From assembly GCA_964342485.1 (NCBI GenBank), contig CAYFFO010000005.1, positions 1 through 64,000 on the forward strand: a stretch of DNA of 64,000 nt. Direction: 5' to 3'. The notes below the pieces were generated by a model. The model was not told the origin of the DNA. It was given only the letters and a program-made list of their open reading frames with translations, and made no database searches. The first letter of the stretch is position 1. Each line of letters opens with the position of its first letter. The DNA comes from CAYFFO01 sp964342485. GTDB taxonomy: Bacteria > Chloroflexota > Dehalococcoidia > Lucifugimonadales > CAJWER01. Shown piece after piece: positions 53,941-63,556 of the stretch. Position numbers and translations under genes: made by a program.

Positions 53941-56169
53941 ATGACTAAACAGGTTTTAGATTCTTCTTTACGGCGGAGTAATATAGGTAGCAGACCAATC
54001 AGACATGATGGAGTTCCTAAAGTCACGGGAGAGGCTTGTTTTGGGGCTGATATATCTTTGCCGGGAATGATATATGCTAAAGTTCTCAGAAGCCCGTATG
54101 CTCATGCGATTATTAAGTCTGTTGATGTTACTTTAGCTGAAGCTTCCAAAGACGTAATAGCTATTGTAACTGGCAGCGACCTATATATTGAAGAAAAAGC
54201 GAATTCTGCCAATGAATTTCAAAAAAATAATATCTTGGCTAGAAATAGAGTACTTTATAAAGGTCATCCAGTTGCAGCTATAGCCGCAAATAATTTACAT
54301 GCAGCTGAAGAAGCGCTTTCGCTGATTAAAGTGGAATACGAACCCTTACCTTTTGTGACGGATGTGAATGATGCTATGTCATCTGAAGCACCAATTTTAC
54401 ATGAAGCGTTACAGTCAAATCGAAATACTTCGAATATTGTTGATAGTGAAATTTTTGAACATGGAAACATAAGGACAGGTTTTGAAAATGCGGATGTTAT
54501 CGTTGAGAGACAATTCAAAACTAGGTCAGTCCATCAAGGATATATAGAACCTCAAAATGCCACTGCTGTGTGGGAACAAGATGGCAGACTAACGATTTGG
54601 TGCAGTAGCCAGGGACATTTTGGTATAAGAGATAATGTCGCTGCTATTTTAGGATTGGATGTGTCAAATATTAAAGTTGTTCCTATGGAAATAGGAGGTG
54701 GTTTTGGAGGTAAGATATCGCCTTATCTGGAGCCCCTTGCGGCTTTGTTATCTAAGAAAAGTGGCAGGCCTGTTAAGATGGTTATGTCAAGAAACGAAGT
54801 GTTTGAATCTACTGGGCCTGCAGCAGGCGGTAATATTAGGGTAAAACTAGGTGCAAATAGTTTAGGACGTATTGTTGCAGCTGAAGCCCACTGTTTTTAC
54901 GAGGCAGGTGCATATCCTGGAGCACCTTTGGCTGGAGCTGCAGCAGGAATTTTTGCACCATATAGCATTGATAATGTAAGAATTGAGGCGTATGACGTTG
55001 TAGATAATAAACCAAAGACTTCTGCATACCGTGCTCCAGGCGCGACAGTTGCAGTTTTTGCTGCTGAAAACGTGATTGATGAAATTGCACATCAACTCAA
55101 TCTGGATCCTATGGAATTCAGGCTTATTAACGTAGCCGAGGAAGGCTCTCGCCGGGCTGATGGTGTGGTAAATGTTCGTATTGGTGCAAAGCAAGTTATG
55201 GATGCAGTTCGAAAGCATTCCCATTACTCATCTAAGCTCAAGGGAAAATTTGTTGGAAGGGGAGTAGCTATGGGGTTTTGCAGAAACAACACGGGCATGG
55301 CCTGCGTAGTTGCTAATGTATTGGATGATGGTAAAGTCAGCCTGGTTGAAGGGTCTGTAGATATAGGTGGGAGTCGCACATCGGTTAGTCAGCAATTTGC
55401 GGAAGTTCTAGGGATATCAGTAGAGGATGTCATCCCACAAGTTGCTGACACGGACACTGTGGGATACACATCAGTGACTGGAGGCAGTGGAGTAGCTTAT
55501 AAGTCTGGATGGGCTGCATTTGAAGCAGCTCATGATGTTAAACGTCAGTTATTGGAACGAGTCGCTTTGTTGTGGGAAACATCTATTGAAAACTTGGAAT
55601 ATCATGACGCTGTAGTACGACATAAATTTGATATAGAAATGACAATTTCTTTCCGGGAAATCACCTCTTTATTGTCAGAAACTGGAGGACCAGTTGTAGG
55701 TAGAGCGAATATAAGTCCAGGAGGTCTGCATGGGTCTTATTCCGCAAATATAGTTGATGTTGAGGTAGATATGGAAACTGGTAAGGTAGAAATTATTCGG
55801 GTAACTGCCTTCCAAGATGCTGGGACTGCAGTACACCCTGGATATGTTGAAGGACAAATACAAGGAGGTACTGTACAGGGGATTGGATGGGCACTGAATG
55901 AAGGTTACTTTATGGGCATAAAAGGCGAGATGATGAATCCAACATTTTTGGACTACAGAATGCCAACTTCGTATGATGTTCCAATGATAGACCCGGTAAT
56001 TCTTGAAGTTCCAAGTAGCTCACATCCTTTTGGTGTCCGGGGAGTTGGAGAAGCGAATATAGTACCACCACCTGCAGCTATAGCGAATGCTATATATGAT
56101 GCAATCGGTGTGAGAATGTATGAGCTTCCTATATTACCTGAAAATGTGCTTGAGGCATTAGAATCTTAA
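53941..56169 (+). CDS. xanthine dehydrogenase/CO dehydrogenase-type molybdopterin-binding subunit
   Basis: A 742-residue large subunit of the molybdenum hydroxylase family. VTGEACFGADISLPGMIYAK starts the N-terminal a/b hammerhead domain, QGYIEPQNATAVW and GGGFGGK are Moco contacts, YRAPGATVAVFAAE follows, and FGVRGVGEAN near 702-712 supplies the catalytic Glu. The FAD and 2Fe-2S subunits that complete such enzymes are not adjacent, so it is an orphan or uses partners elsewhere. Substrate unknown. A MOSC gene lies at 63055. Confidence 0.9.
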   Translation: MTKQVLDSSLRRSNIGSRPIRHDGVPKVTGEACFGADISLPGMIYAKVLRSPYAHAIIKSVDVTLAEASKDVIAIVTGSDLYIEEKANSANEFQKNNILARNRVLYKGHPVAAIAANNLHAAEEALSLIKVEYEPLPFVTDVNDAMSSEAPILHEALQSNRNTSNIVDSEIFEHGNIRTGFENADVIVERQFKTRSVHQGYIEPQNATAVWEQDGRLTIWCSSQGHFGIRDNVAAILGLDVSNIKVVPMEIGGGFGGKISPYLEPLAALLSKKSGRPVKMVMSRNEVFESTGPAAGGNIRVKLGANSLGRIVAAEAHCFYEAGAYPGAPLAGAAAGIFAPYSIDNVRIEAYDVVDNKPKTSAYRAPGATVAVFAAENVIDEIAHQLNLDPMEFRLINVAEEGSRRADGVVNVRIGAKQVMDAVRKHSHYSSKLKGKFVGRGVAMGFCRNNTGMACVVANVLDDGKVSLVEGSVDIGGSRTSVSQQFAEVLGISVEDVIPQVADTDTVGYTSVTGGSGVAYKSGWAAFEAAHDVKRQLLERVALLWETSIENLEYHDAVVRHKFDIEMTISFREITSLLSETGGPVVGRANISPGGLHGSYSANIVDVEVDMETGKVEIIRVTAFQDAGTAVHPGYVEGQIQGGTVQGIGWALNEGYFMGIKGEMMNPTFLDYRMPTSYDVPMIDPVILEVPSSSHPFGVRGVGEANIVPPPAAIANAIYDAIGVRMYELPILPENVLEALES

Positions 56170-56370
56170 ATGGTATTGTTTATGTGTAGCCACTTTCCAA
56201 TTTCATAGGATATTTTTTTAGGATATTGAACCTGTACCTAATGGTGCTGAATCAAATCAAATTGGTATATAGTATCGTGATTGAATTGACAATACTTTTT
56301 AACCATTCATACAATTAAATGAGGCTATATAGTAGGAAAGCGTTATTTTTGGAAGGATATTTGGATATTA

Positions 56371-57429
56371 ATGTCGAATAAAAATGTTGATACAGTGGTA
56401 ACAGATTCTTCGATCGAAACTGTTGAAGATACGACCGAAACTTCGGACATAAATGCAATTCAAGTGGATGGTGTTACAAAACAGTTCGGTCCAAATATTG
56501 CTGTAAACAATGTGTCATTTAATGTGAAGAAGGGTGAAGTTGTAGGATTTCTGGGTCCAAACGGGTCTGGGAAAACAACTACAATGAGGCTAATAACATC
56601 CTTCTATACTCCTGATAAGGGTAATATATCGGTTGGTGGTTTGGATAATCAGCAACATGATGTTAATACTCGACGCATGATAGGCTATTTACCGGAGAAT
56701 AACCCGGTGTATGGGGATTTACTGGTATTCGAGTATCTTAATTTCGTAGCAAATTTAAGAGGTATTTCGGGAAAAGAACGTACAAGAAGTATAGAGAATT
56801 CGGTAGAAGAAACTGGTATACATGATGTTTATTATAGGCCGATAAACCAATGTTCAAAAGGCTACAAGCAACGTGTTGGACTAGCCGGGTGTGTTTTGCA
56901 TAGACCGGATATTTTGATAATGGATGAGCCTACAGAAGGATTAGATCCTAATCAAAGAATACCGATCAGGGAACTAATAAGGACAATGGGTAGTCAAAGA
57001 ACGGTGATGTTAAGTACCCATGTTCTACAAGAAGTAGAAGAAACTTGTGATCGTTTATTAATTATTAGCAGAGGACGTATTGCAGCAGAAGGCACGGTCG
57101 ATGAGTTAACAACTCAAGCGAGCGGCAACCGACATATAGCTTTTGAGGTAGAGGGGGAAAATGTAGAAGCTGCTCTTGCAGAAATAAAAGAGATTCAATC
57201 TGTACGTAGCCTGGCCTCAGTCAGTGGTAGATTGAAGTATGATATTTCTGTAAAACCTGGAGAGGAATTTGATGTGCGCCCAAATATTTACAGACTATCT
57301 AAGAAGAAAGGTTGGGTTATTTGGGAGCTTCACCAAGAAGCTGCTCGACTATCGGATCTTTTCCATGAGTTGACGCAAAATGATCAAGAGATAGTAGATT
57401 CTGCTCAAAATGAACAGGAAGGTTCATGA
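56371..57429 (+). CDS. ABC transporter ATP-binding protein (GldA-like)
   Basis: A 352-residue ATPase. After about 30 acidic residues come Walker A GFLGPNGSGKTTT, signature CSKGYKQRVGLAG and Walker B ILIMDEPTEGLDP; the H-loop is STHVLQEVEE. The C-terminal ~90 residues are the small beta domain seen in GldA and NatA-like proteins. It energises the fused GldF-GldG-like membrane protein encoded next. Confidence 0.9.
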   Translation: MSNKNVDTVVTDSSIETVEDTTETSDINAIQVDGVTKQFGPNIAVNNVSFNVKKGEVVGFLGPNGSGKTTTMRLITSFYTPDKGNISVGGLDNQQHDVNTRRMIGYLPENNPVYGDLLVFEYLNFVANLRGISGKERTRSIENSVEETGIHDVYYRPINQCSKGYKQRVGLAGCVLHRPDILIMDEPTEGLDPNQRIPIRELIRTMGSQRTVMLSTHVLQEVEETCDRLLIISRGRIAAEGTVDELTTQASGNRHIAFEVEGENVEAALAEIKEIQSVRSLASVSGRLKYDISVKPGEEFDVRPNIYRLSKKKGWVIWELHQEAARLSDLFHELTQNDQEIVDSAQNEQEGS

Positions 57430-57430
57430 T

Positions 57431-59713
57431 TTGAGAACGTTTTTAACTCTAATTAAGAAAGATCTTAAGGGTTATTTTGACCAGCCTACTGGTTTTATAA
57501 TTCTGGTTATATTTTTGTCCATCACGTCGATTTTCTTTTTTAGAACAGCCTTGATTACCCAAGAAGCGTCTTTAAGGCCTCTTTTCGGTATTATGCCTTG
57601 GCTTTTGTGCGTCTTTGTTCCAGCTGCCACGATGCGATTGGTATCTGAAGAGCAACGTGATGGTACTTTAGAAATTTTGTTAACTCAGCCTTTGAGAATC
57701 TGGAATGTATTATTGGCCAAATTCATGGTGGGCATAATTTTTGTTGGCACCGGGATACTGGGAACTATATTTATACCATTAACGTTACAGGCATCTGGAA
57801 ACTTTGATAATGGGGCTATCGTTGCCCAATATGTAGGGACTTTCTTTCTTACAGCTTCTTTTGTTTCAATAGGGTTATTTACTTCAAGCTTGACTCGAAA
57901 CCAGATGATATCTTTTGTTTTTGGCATATCGATTATTGGCCTGTTGATGCTGGGAGGCCATCCACTTCTTACGTTGGCTGTTCCTCCTGTAGCTGCGGTA
58001 TTGATACAGGGACTGAGTCCTTTAACACATTTTGAGGGTATTGCTAGAGGAGTTATAGATCTTCGAGATGTAGTTTATTTTGTTGGTTTGATTTCTACTT
58101 TTTTGAGTGCGACTTTCTTACTTATACGTGGTAAGAGTGTTAGCCATAGATCATTGTTGTACAGAAACCTTCAACTTGGTGTTGGTGGGCTTGTTATTTT
58201 CAGTATACTCATAGGTTGGTCGGGGAGTACTATAAGAGGTCGATTAGATTTGACTCAAAACCAATTATTCACCCTCAGCGATGCTACCGTTGAATTACTT
58301 AATGAACTTGAAGATGTAGTAACAATAAAATTATTCGTGTCTGAAGATCCGCCAGTTCAAGTTGCTTTGACTCAACGGGATACAGAAGATTTGCTTAAAG
58401 ATATTTCGATGGCTTCTAAAGGCAAGGTTAGGTTGGTCAAATATTTGGCTGATAAAGATGAAGCTTCAGCTTTGGAAGCTCGTAGAAGTTTTGTGCCCCC
58501 AGTAAATTTCAGCGAACAATCAGGCGGTGAATTTAAAGTAAAAGTGGGGTATTTGGGTGTGGGCATGACCTTTGCTAATAGACAGGAAAATATTCCATTT
58601 ATCGAAACGGCAGATGGATTAGAGTATAGACTGATGGCCAATATACGTCGGATGGTACAGAAAAGACCTAGCATGATCACATTCATGAGAGGACATGGGG
58701 AATGGACTAGGGATGCAGACTTACAGTCTTTCAGGGACCAGCTGGAAAGACATCACAGGGTTATGGATTTAGACGCAGCTAAAGAAGATGAATTGATAGA
58801 AGGTTCTGCAGGACCACTACGCCAGTCAGATGTAGTGATTTTGCCAGGTTCAACTAAAGAAGTTCCTCCATGGGTTCTTGCTTCAATCGATGAATATCTT
58901 GCTGAAGGCGGCAAATTACTTATTTTAGTCGATTCGCTCGAAGTCGATGACAGGGCATTAACAGCAAAAAAGGCCTCTACCGGAATTAGCGAATGGTTAG
59001 AAGGATACGGTGTCCTGGTGAGAGATAATGTTGTGTTCGATACAAGATCTCACGAGACACTATTGTTTAATACTAGGTTTGGAGGGGTGAATTTAGCTTA
59101 TCCATATTGGCCTAGAGTGGTTACCACTGAAAGAAGAGTTTCTGGCGGGGTGGCAAGTGCTGTATTTCCATGGTCTAGTTCCATAGAGATTGCTGAAGCC
59201 ACAGGCGTGTCGATAGATACTGATATAGTTCCAATAGTTGTTACAACTCAATTTGGTGCTGTAGATGAATCTTTTCGTGATATGACACCTCGATCACAGA
59301 CACTTGAAAATTATGATGAAGGTGATCTTGCAGAACGTGTTGTAGCAGTTGCCGTTACAGGTACACGATGTTCTTATTACAAACCAAATTGTGATAAAAA
59401 CCTTGAAAATACTTTCCGTATGGTTGTGGCTTCAGATTCTGTTTGGCTTACTGAGCGTATGGTTAATGGATTCCCTGAGCATCTGGCGTTGGCAGTTAAC
59501 TGGATTGATTGGCTTAGTCAAGAAGACCAACTAGCAGCTATAAGAGCAAAAGGTAATACCGTCAGACAGCTGGTATTTGAATCAGATTTTAACAAGGAAT
59601 TAATCAAGAATATTAATAGATTGGGGTTGCCAGGGATAGTAGTTATCGTTGGATTGATACGATTCTTATTAAGGAGACAGATTACCAGAAGGGTGTATTC
59701 AAGTGAGCGGTAG
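57431..59713 (+). CDS. fused ABC-2 permease and GldG-like extracytoplasmic protein
   Basis: A protein of about 760 residues. The first ~240 form an ABC-2/GldF permease: FLTLIKKDLKGYFDQPTGF, then six membrane helices, with RLVSEEQRDGTLEILLTQPL at the first cytoplasmic loop. The rest matches the GldG/ABC_transp_aux region (DLTQNQLFTLSDATVELLNELE, FMRGHGEWTRD, VVILPGSTKEVP) and ends in a membrane helix and RRQ tail. GldF and GldG are separate in gliding bacteria. I prefer the TTG at 57431 with AGGAAGG upstream; an ATG at 57410 lies in the preceding gene with no ribosome site. Confidence 0.85.
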   Translation: MRTFLTLIKKDLKGYFDQPTGFIILVIFLSITSIFFFRTALITQEASLRPLFGIMPWLLCVFVPAATMRLVSEEQRDGTLEILLTQPLRIWNVLLAKFMVGIIFVGTGILGTIFIPLTLQASGNFDNGAIVAQYVGTFFLTASFVSIGLFTSSLTRNQMISFVFGISIIGLLMLGGHPLLTLAVPPVAAVLIQGLSPLTHFEGIARGVIDLRDVVYFVGLISTFLSATFLLIRGKSVSHRSLLYRNLQLGVGGLVIFSILIGWSGSTIRGRLDLTQNQLFTLSDATVELLNELEDVVTIKLFVSEDPPVQVALTQRDTEDLLKDISMASKGKVRLVKYLADKDEASALEARRSFVPPVNFSEQSGGEFKVKVGYLGVGMTFANRQENIPFIETADGLEYRLMANIRRMVQKRPSMITFMRGHGEWTRDADLQSFRDQLERHHRVMDLDAAKEDELIEGSAGPLRQSDVVILPGSTKEVPPWVLASIDEYLAEGGKLLILVDSLEVDDRALTAKKASTGISEWLEGYGVLVRDNVVFDTRSHETLLFNTRFGGVNLAYPYWPRVVTTERRVSGGVASAVFPWSSSIEIAEATGVSIDTDIVPIVVTTQFGAVDESFRDMTPRSQTLENYDEGDLAERVVAVAVTGTRCSYYKPNCDKNLENTFRMVVASDSVWLTERMVNGFPEHLALAVNWIDWLSQEDQLAAIRAKGNTVRQLVFESDFNKELIKNINRLGLPGIVVIVGLIRFLLRRQITRRVYSSER

Positions 59714-60713
59714 ATACGTAGCCTTCGTTCTTATAGCGGTTATAATACTCGGTGCTGCTGGCATTGTATTTCGTCTTATCTCCACTGAATCCGCCACTAT
59801 CAAATTGTTTGGGGACGTCAGCACCCTTAATTCAGAAACGGTTGATAAAATTGTTATGAGGGATGCTGAACAGCAGACTATTGTAGAAAAACTGGATCGC
59901 CAATGGTGGGTAGGTAAATATCCAGCTTTAAACATTAGAATGGAAACTCTTTGGGAAACAGTTTCTCGAATTAGTGAGGCGCAGCTTATTGCTACGAATT
60001 CTATTAATCATGAATTAATGGGTGTCCACCCAGATAACAGTACTGTTTTAGAATTTTGGAATTCTGATCAACTTTTAGAGAGGTTTATAGTAGGTGATAA
60101 GCAGTATGCTCCAGTTGGAGAGAGAATTATCACTCCTTGGACCGGTTCAGTCAGACTTTGTTATTTAAGACGTTCTGATCAAGTTGAAGTTTACGCACTA
60201 TTTTGTGAATTTCCTGAACCTTTTGGTACTGATTCAAGTTTTTGGAAAGATCCGATTGTAGCAGCTGTCCCTCCCGATGAGATAGTATCTATCACATATA
60301 CATATGCAGGAGAAAAATTTTCTTTGAAACTGGTCGATTCAGTTTGGTTTGTTGAGACAGAGGCTAGTTCTGAAGTTGCTCGCATTGACACGATTACAGA
60401 TCTCTTAAATGAAATTAGACAAATAGTAACCAGAGAATTTCCTGAAGAAGAAGAACTTGTGGAATTGGATTGGAATGTACCCCATGCAATGATGGCTATT
60501 GAGGTTGCTGAAGGATCCAGTTCTCGAAGTGTACTATTATCTTTTCTTCAAAAAGGGACAAATCCTGAGTTTTATGTCAGGGATATGAGTAAGTCGTGGT
60601 CTTATTTCCTGAATGAAGAAGACTCTTATTCTATTCTCAAGACTAAGAGTGATTTTGTGATTAAACCCTCTGTAGCTCCAACTCCCTATCCAACGTCAAC
60701 TTCTGGAAATTAA
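59703..60713 (+). CDS. DUF4340 domain-containing membrane-anchored protein
   Basis: A 336-residue protein with one N-terminal membrane helix (FVLIAVIILGAAGIVF) and a large outside region. WWVGKYPALNIRMETLWETV and EIVSITYTYAGEKFSLKL are typical DUF4340 strands. The C-terminus is Pro/Thr-rich (APTPYPTSTSGN). DUF4340 proteins commonly follow GldG-type genes. GTG start, overlapping the fused permease gene by 11 bases, so the three genes form an operon. Confidence 0.8.
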   Translation: MSGRYVAFVLIAVIILGAAGIVFRLISTESATIKLFGDVSTLNSETVDKIVMRDAEQQTIVEKLDRQWWVGKYPALNIRMETLWETVSRISEAQLIATNSINHELMGVHPDNSTVLEFWNSDQLLERFIVGDKQYAPVGERIITPWTGSVRLCYLRRSDQVEVYALFCEFPEPFGTDSSFWKDPIVAAVPPDEIVSITYTYAGEKFSLKLVDSVWFVETEASSEVARIDTITDLLNEIRQIVTREFPEEEELVELDWNVPHAMMAIEVAEGSSSRSVLLSFLQKGTNPEFYVRDMSKSWSYFLNEEDSYSILKTKSDFVIKPSVAPTPYPTSTSGN

Positions 60714-60735
60714 CACGCTCAGAGTTTCAAATAAT

Positions 60736-61743
60736 ATGACAGATTTACGACTAAATCATTTTTGGTGGTTCAGATATAAAATCAAGAATGTAATATTGAA
60801 CTCTGCTTTTTTGGTACTTCTTGCTTTTATAGGTTGTACTTCATCTGAAGGTGAAATGAAGTCAGAATCAAACGATGAAGTTAACGCTATGTCAAGGATA
60901 GCATTCGTTTCTAAACGTGATGGCAATTGGGAAATTTACGTAATGAATGCAGATGGTTCAAGCAAAAAAAATATTACTAATAATGAAGCTCTAGATAGCC
61001 ATCCATCTTGGTCAAGTAAAGATTCTCGTATCGTTTTTTCATCCGATAGAGATGGTGACAGAGAAATATTTGTTGTGGACTCTGATGGATCGAATATTGA
61101 ACAGTTAACCGATAACCAATATACAGATCATATGCCAGCCTGGTCTCCGGATGGTTCCAAAATTGCTTTCGTGTCAGATAGAGAGGATAGACCAACGTTG
61201 TGGGTTATGGAAAGTGACGGTTCTAACCCCGTGAATTTGACGCCAAAGCAAGTAAATATACGTTGGCCGGCATGGTCGCCCGATAGTACCAGGATCGTAT
61301 ATGAACATAATTCAGCTATCCATGTGATTGAATATACGGGAGATAATGTTAAGAGGATCGTAAGAGACAGGAAAGATATAGATGGATTTTTTGTTGGCTG
61401 GCCTGATTGGCGTCCTGATGGACACAAGATTGCAGTTACTATGAGATATGGGTTAAGAGGAGCTCCTCCGAGTGTTTATTTTTTGGATCCTGATGGAGAA
61501 AATATGCGACCTCTTAGAAGAAAACCAGGCACTTTAACAGAAGAACGTCCCACATATTCTCCAGACGGAAAATATATTGGGTTTTCTTCTTATGGAGAAG
61601 GTAATGAATCCGATATATTTATTGCCGAGATTGGGAAGAATACCCGCATAAAATTGACAGATGATCCAGCTCTGGATGGATTCCCATCGTGGGAGAAAAC
61701 AGGATTTGTACCAGACTACTCTTTATTGACAATATCAGAATAA
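60736..61743 (+). CDS. TolB-like beta-propeller lipoprotein (PD40/WD40-like repeats)
   Basis: A 335-residue lipoprotein with a leader ending at FIGC (Cys34). Six PD40-type blades are visible, with SDRDGDREIFVVDSDGSN and SPDGSKIAFVSDRE style repeats between residues 55 and 325. Such propellers bind proteins or act near the outer side of the membrane; TolB is one example. It follows the Gld-like operon after 22 bases and may be co-transcribed, but no tol or pal gene is present. Confidence 0.85.
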   Translation: MTDLRLNHFWWFRYKIKNVILNSAFLVLLAFIGCTSSEGEMKSESNDEVNAMSRIAFVSKRDGNWEIYVMNADGSSKKNITNNEALDSHPSWSSKDSRIVFSSDRDGDREIFVVDSDGSNIEQLTDNQYTDHMPAWSPDGSKIAFVSDREDRPTLWVMESDGSNPVNLTPKQVNIRWPAWSPDSTRIVYEHNSAIHVIEYTGDNVKRIVRDRKDIDGFFVGWPDWRPDGHKIAVTMRYGLRGAPPSVYFLDPDGENMRPLRRKPGTLTEERPTYSPDGKYIGFSSYGEGNESDIFIAEIGKNTRIKLTDDPALDGFPSWEKTGFVPDYSLLTISE

Positions 61744-61804
61744 AAACTGAGATATTGGTTTGTTTGGATGGTTAAATTTTCAATGAAAAGCATCTTATAA
61801 CGAA

Positions 61805-62794
61805 TTAATGAGCGTGGTGTGTTAAATAATGTTGTTTTAACAGATCTTCTCCAAAATCGTTTTCTATGTCCCTCCAAACTGAATGAACATGGTTTGCCAT
61901 GTCTTGGATATTGTCATATTCGATAAGGAAACTTGGAGTGTGGATCCTGTAATAATGTGGCTGGTCATGGAATGCAAATCCAGCCCAAGCAAAATAGATA
62001 TTGTCTATGCCATCTAATTTAAGTTTAGATAAGGCCTGATTTGCCAGGGCCTTAGGTTTTTTATCTATGTATAGTTTAATTAGTTGCATCAAAATATCTT
62101 TTTGTTCTGATGACATTTGGGATGCCTTCAATCCCAGTTGAACTTTTAATTCTACATGAGAGCTAGATCTAGTAATTATGTCTGTTGGAGTTACAGGGTA
62201 TATTGTTGCTATTTCCAGTTGTTGAGGAGTTAATTTGTATACAAGATTTCTTGCTATATCTTCCTCTTCTGCAAGAATACGTAGACCTTTGCTGGGACCA
62301 GTTTTGACTTCAGCAGGGTTTGCACCAAAAAATGATGGTGTTGGTAAGATGTTCCCAGTTGAGTTTAATATTGTATAGTTTAATGATAAGTGGTGGCCTT
62401 CCAATCTCCATCCCCAAGGTTCTTTTCCTGTAGGATTACCAAATATTGACTGAGTGTATAATCCTGAATCCCGATCATGTATTGAAACACCTTGTAAATT
62501 TTCTATTTGTCCTAAGATTTCCTCATGATTTATAATTTGCTTGGCCTTTGCAAGACCCATACTACTTAGGCCACTAGCCATTAGTGAATTTGCTAATGTG
62601 AGCTGTCTGTCTGACAGTTCTCCTCGATTAATACCTTTTCTAGTTTTGGGAATGTAATGCCAGTTATAGCGTTCCTTGGAGTTGAAATCAAAGGTAATTT
62701 TTGTTAGCTGGCTTTGTGATAAGGATGACATTAAGTTCGATGCTGACTTGGCCATAGATTGGGCAATTGTTTTTGTTACATCATTCTTAGTCAT
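61805..62794 (-). CDS. DUF3500 domain-containing protein
   Basis: A 329-residue DUF3500 protein: RYNWHYIPKTRKGI at 42-55, LANSLMASGLSSMGLAKAKQII, SIFGNPTGKEPWGWRLEGHHLSLNY and FAWAGFAFHDQPHYYRIHTPSFLIEYDN follow the family pattern, including the conserved GHH and HPHY-like histidines. No signal peptide. Function of the family is unknown. It converges with the propeller gene; a 260-base spacer to the MOSC gene lies upstream. Confidence 0.85.
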   Translation of the reverse strand: MTKNDVTKTIAQSMAKSASNLMSSLSQSQLTKITFDFNSKERYNWHYIPKTRKGINRGELSDRQLTLANSLMASGLSSMGLAKAKQIINHEEILGQIENLQGVSIHDRDSGLYTQSIFGNPTGKEPWGWRLEGHHLSLNYTILNSTGNILPTPSFFGANPAEVKTGPSKGLRILAEEEDIARNLVYKLTPQQLEIATIYPVTPTDIITRSSSHVELKVQLGLKASQMSSEQKDILMQLIKLYIDKKPKALANQALSKLKLDGIDNIYFAWAGFAFHDQPHYYRIHTPSFLIEYDNIQDMANHVHSVWRDIENDFGEDLLKQHYLTHHAH

Positions 62795-63054
62795 AATTGA
62801 ATTCCTCAGAGCGTTGACTTTTGAATCATGAGTATATCGTTATTGGGTGTTTGCTGTCATGTTTCATAGAAAGATAACAATTGGTTAGCATAAGGGGTTA
62901 ATTCTAGTTAACAACTGAAGCTTTCTTCAATTTGGAATATACTTTTGCGTCTTTTCTGAGACAGGCATAAATTTAGGATGAGATTGAAAGTGTGTTAGGT
63001 AGGATGTAGAATCCGCTGTAATGAAGTTATTTTATTATAAAGTGAGGTATTGAA

Positions 63055-63492
63055 ATGGAAAAAGAAGGACGAACGGTTGCTATCCAGCTCAGCGCTAAAA
63101 GTCACGAAACCTCTGTGAATCTTGAAGAAGTTAAATTTATTCAAGGTTACGGTATCGAAGGGGATAGACATGCTACAGATAGAGAAGAAAGACAAGACTT
63201 TCAGGTTTTATTGATGGATATAGAAACACTTAGTGAATTGGGTCTTGAAGCCGGAACTATAAAAGAACAGGTTACTACTACAGGTATAGCTATAAATTCT
63301 CTTGACGCTGGAACAAACATTGCGTTAGGAGATGAAATCGTTGTGAAAATAACAAAACCCTGTGCTCCCTGTTCTCGTATGGATGAAATAGAAGATGGCT
63401 TGCAGGAACAACTTCAGGATAGACGAGGTAAGCTTGCTAGAATAGTAAAAGGGGGGACATTAAGAGTCGGTGATACTGTCAAGGTTATCTAG
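63055..63492 (+). CDS. MOSC domain-containing protein
   Basis: A 145-residue stand-alone MOSC domain. GIEGDRHAT is the conserved GDRHA turn, TTTGIAINSL the mid strand, and CAPCSRMDEI the cysteine-bearing loop, with two cysteines (112 and 115 region). MOSC domains are predicted sulfur carriers for Mo-cofactor enzymes and YiiM-like detoxification. Proximity (7 kb) to the orphan molybdenum hydroxylase subunit is suggestive but not proof. Confidence 0.85.
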   Translation: MEKEGRTVAIQLSAKSHETSVNLEEVKFIQGYGIEGDRHATDREERQDFQVLLMDIETLSELGLEAGTIKEQVTTTGIAINSLDAGTNIALGDEIVVKITKPCAPCSRMDEIEDGLQEQLQDRRGKLARIVKGGTLRVGDTVKVI

Positions 63493-63556
63493 TCATGTAG
63501 ATATACATGAAACTATGAGGTTTGGTTTATGATTTGGTATGAAAGGCGTTATTAAT

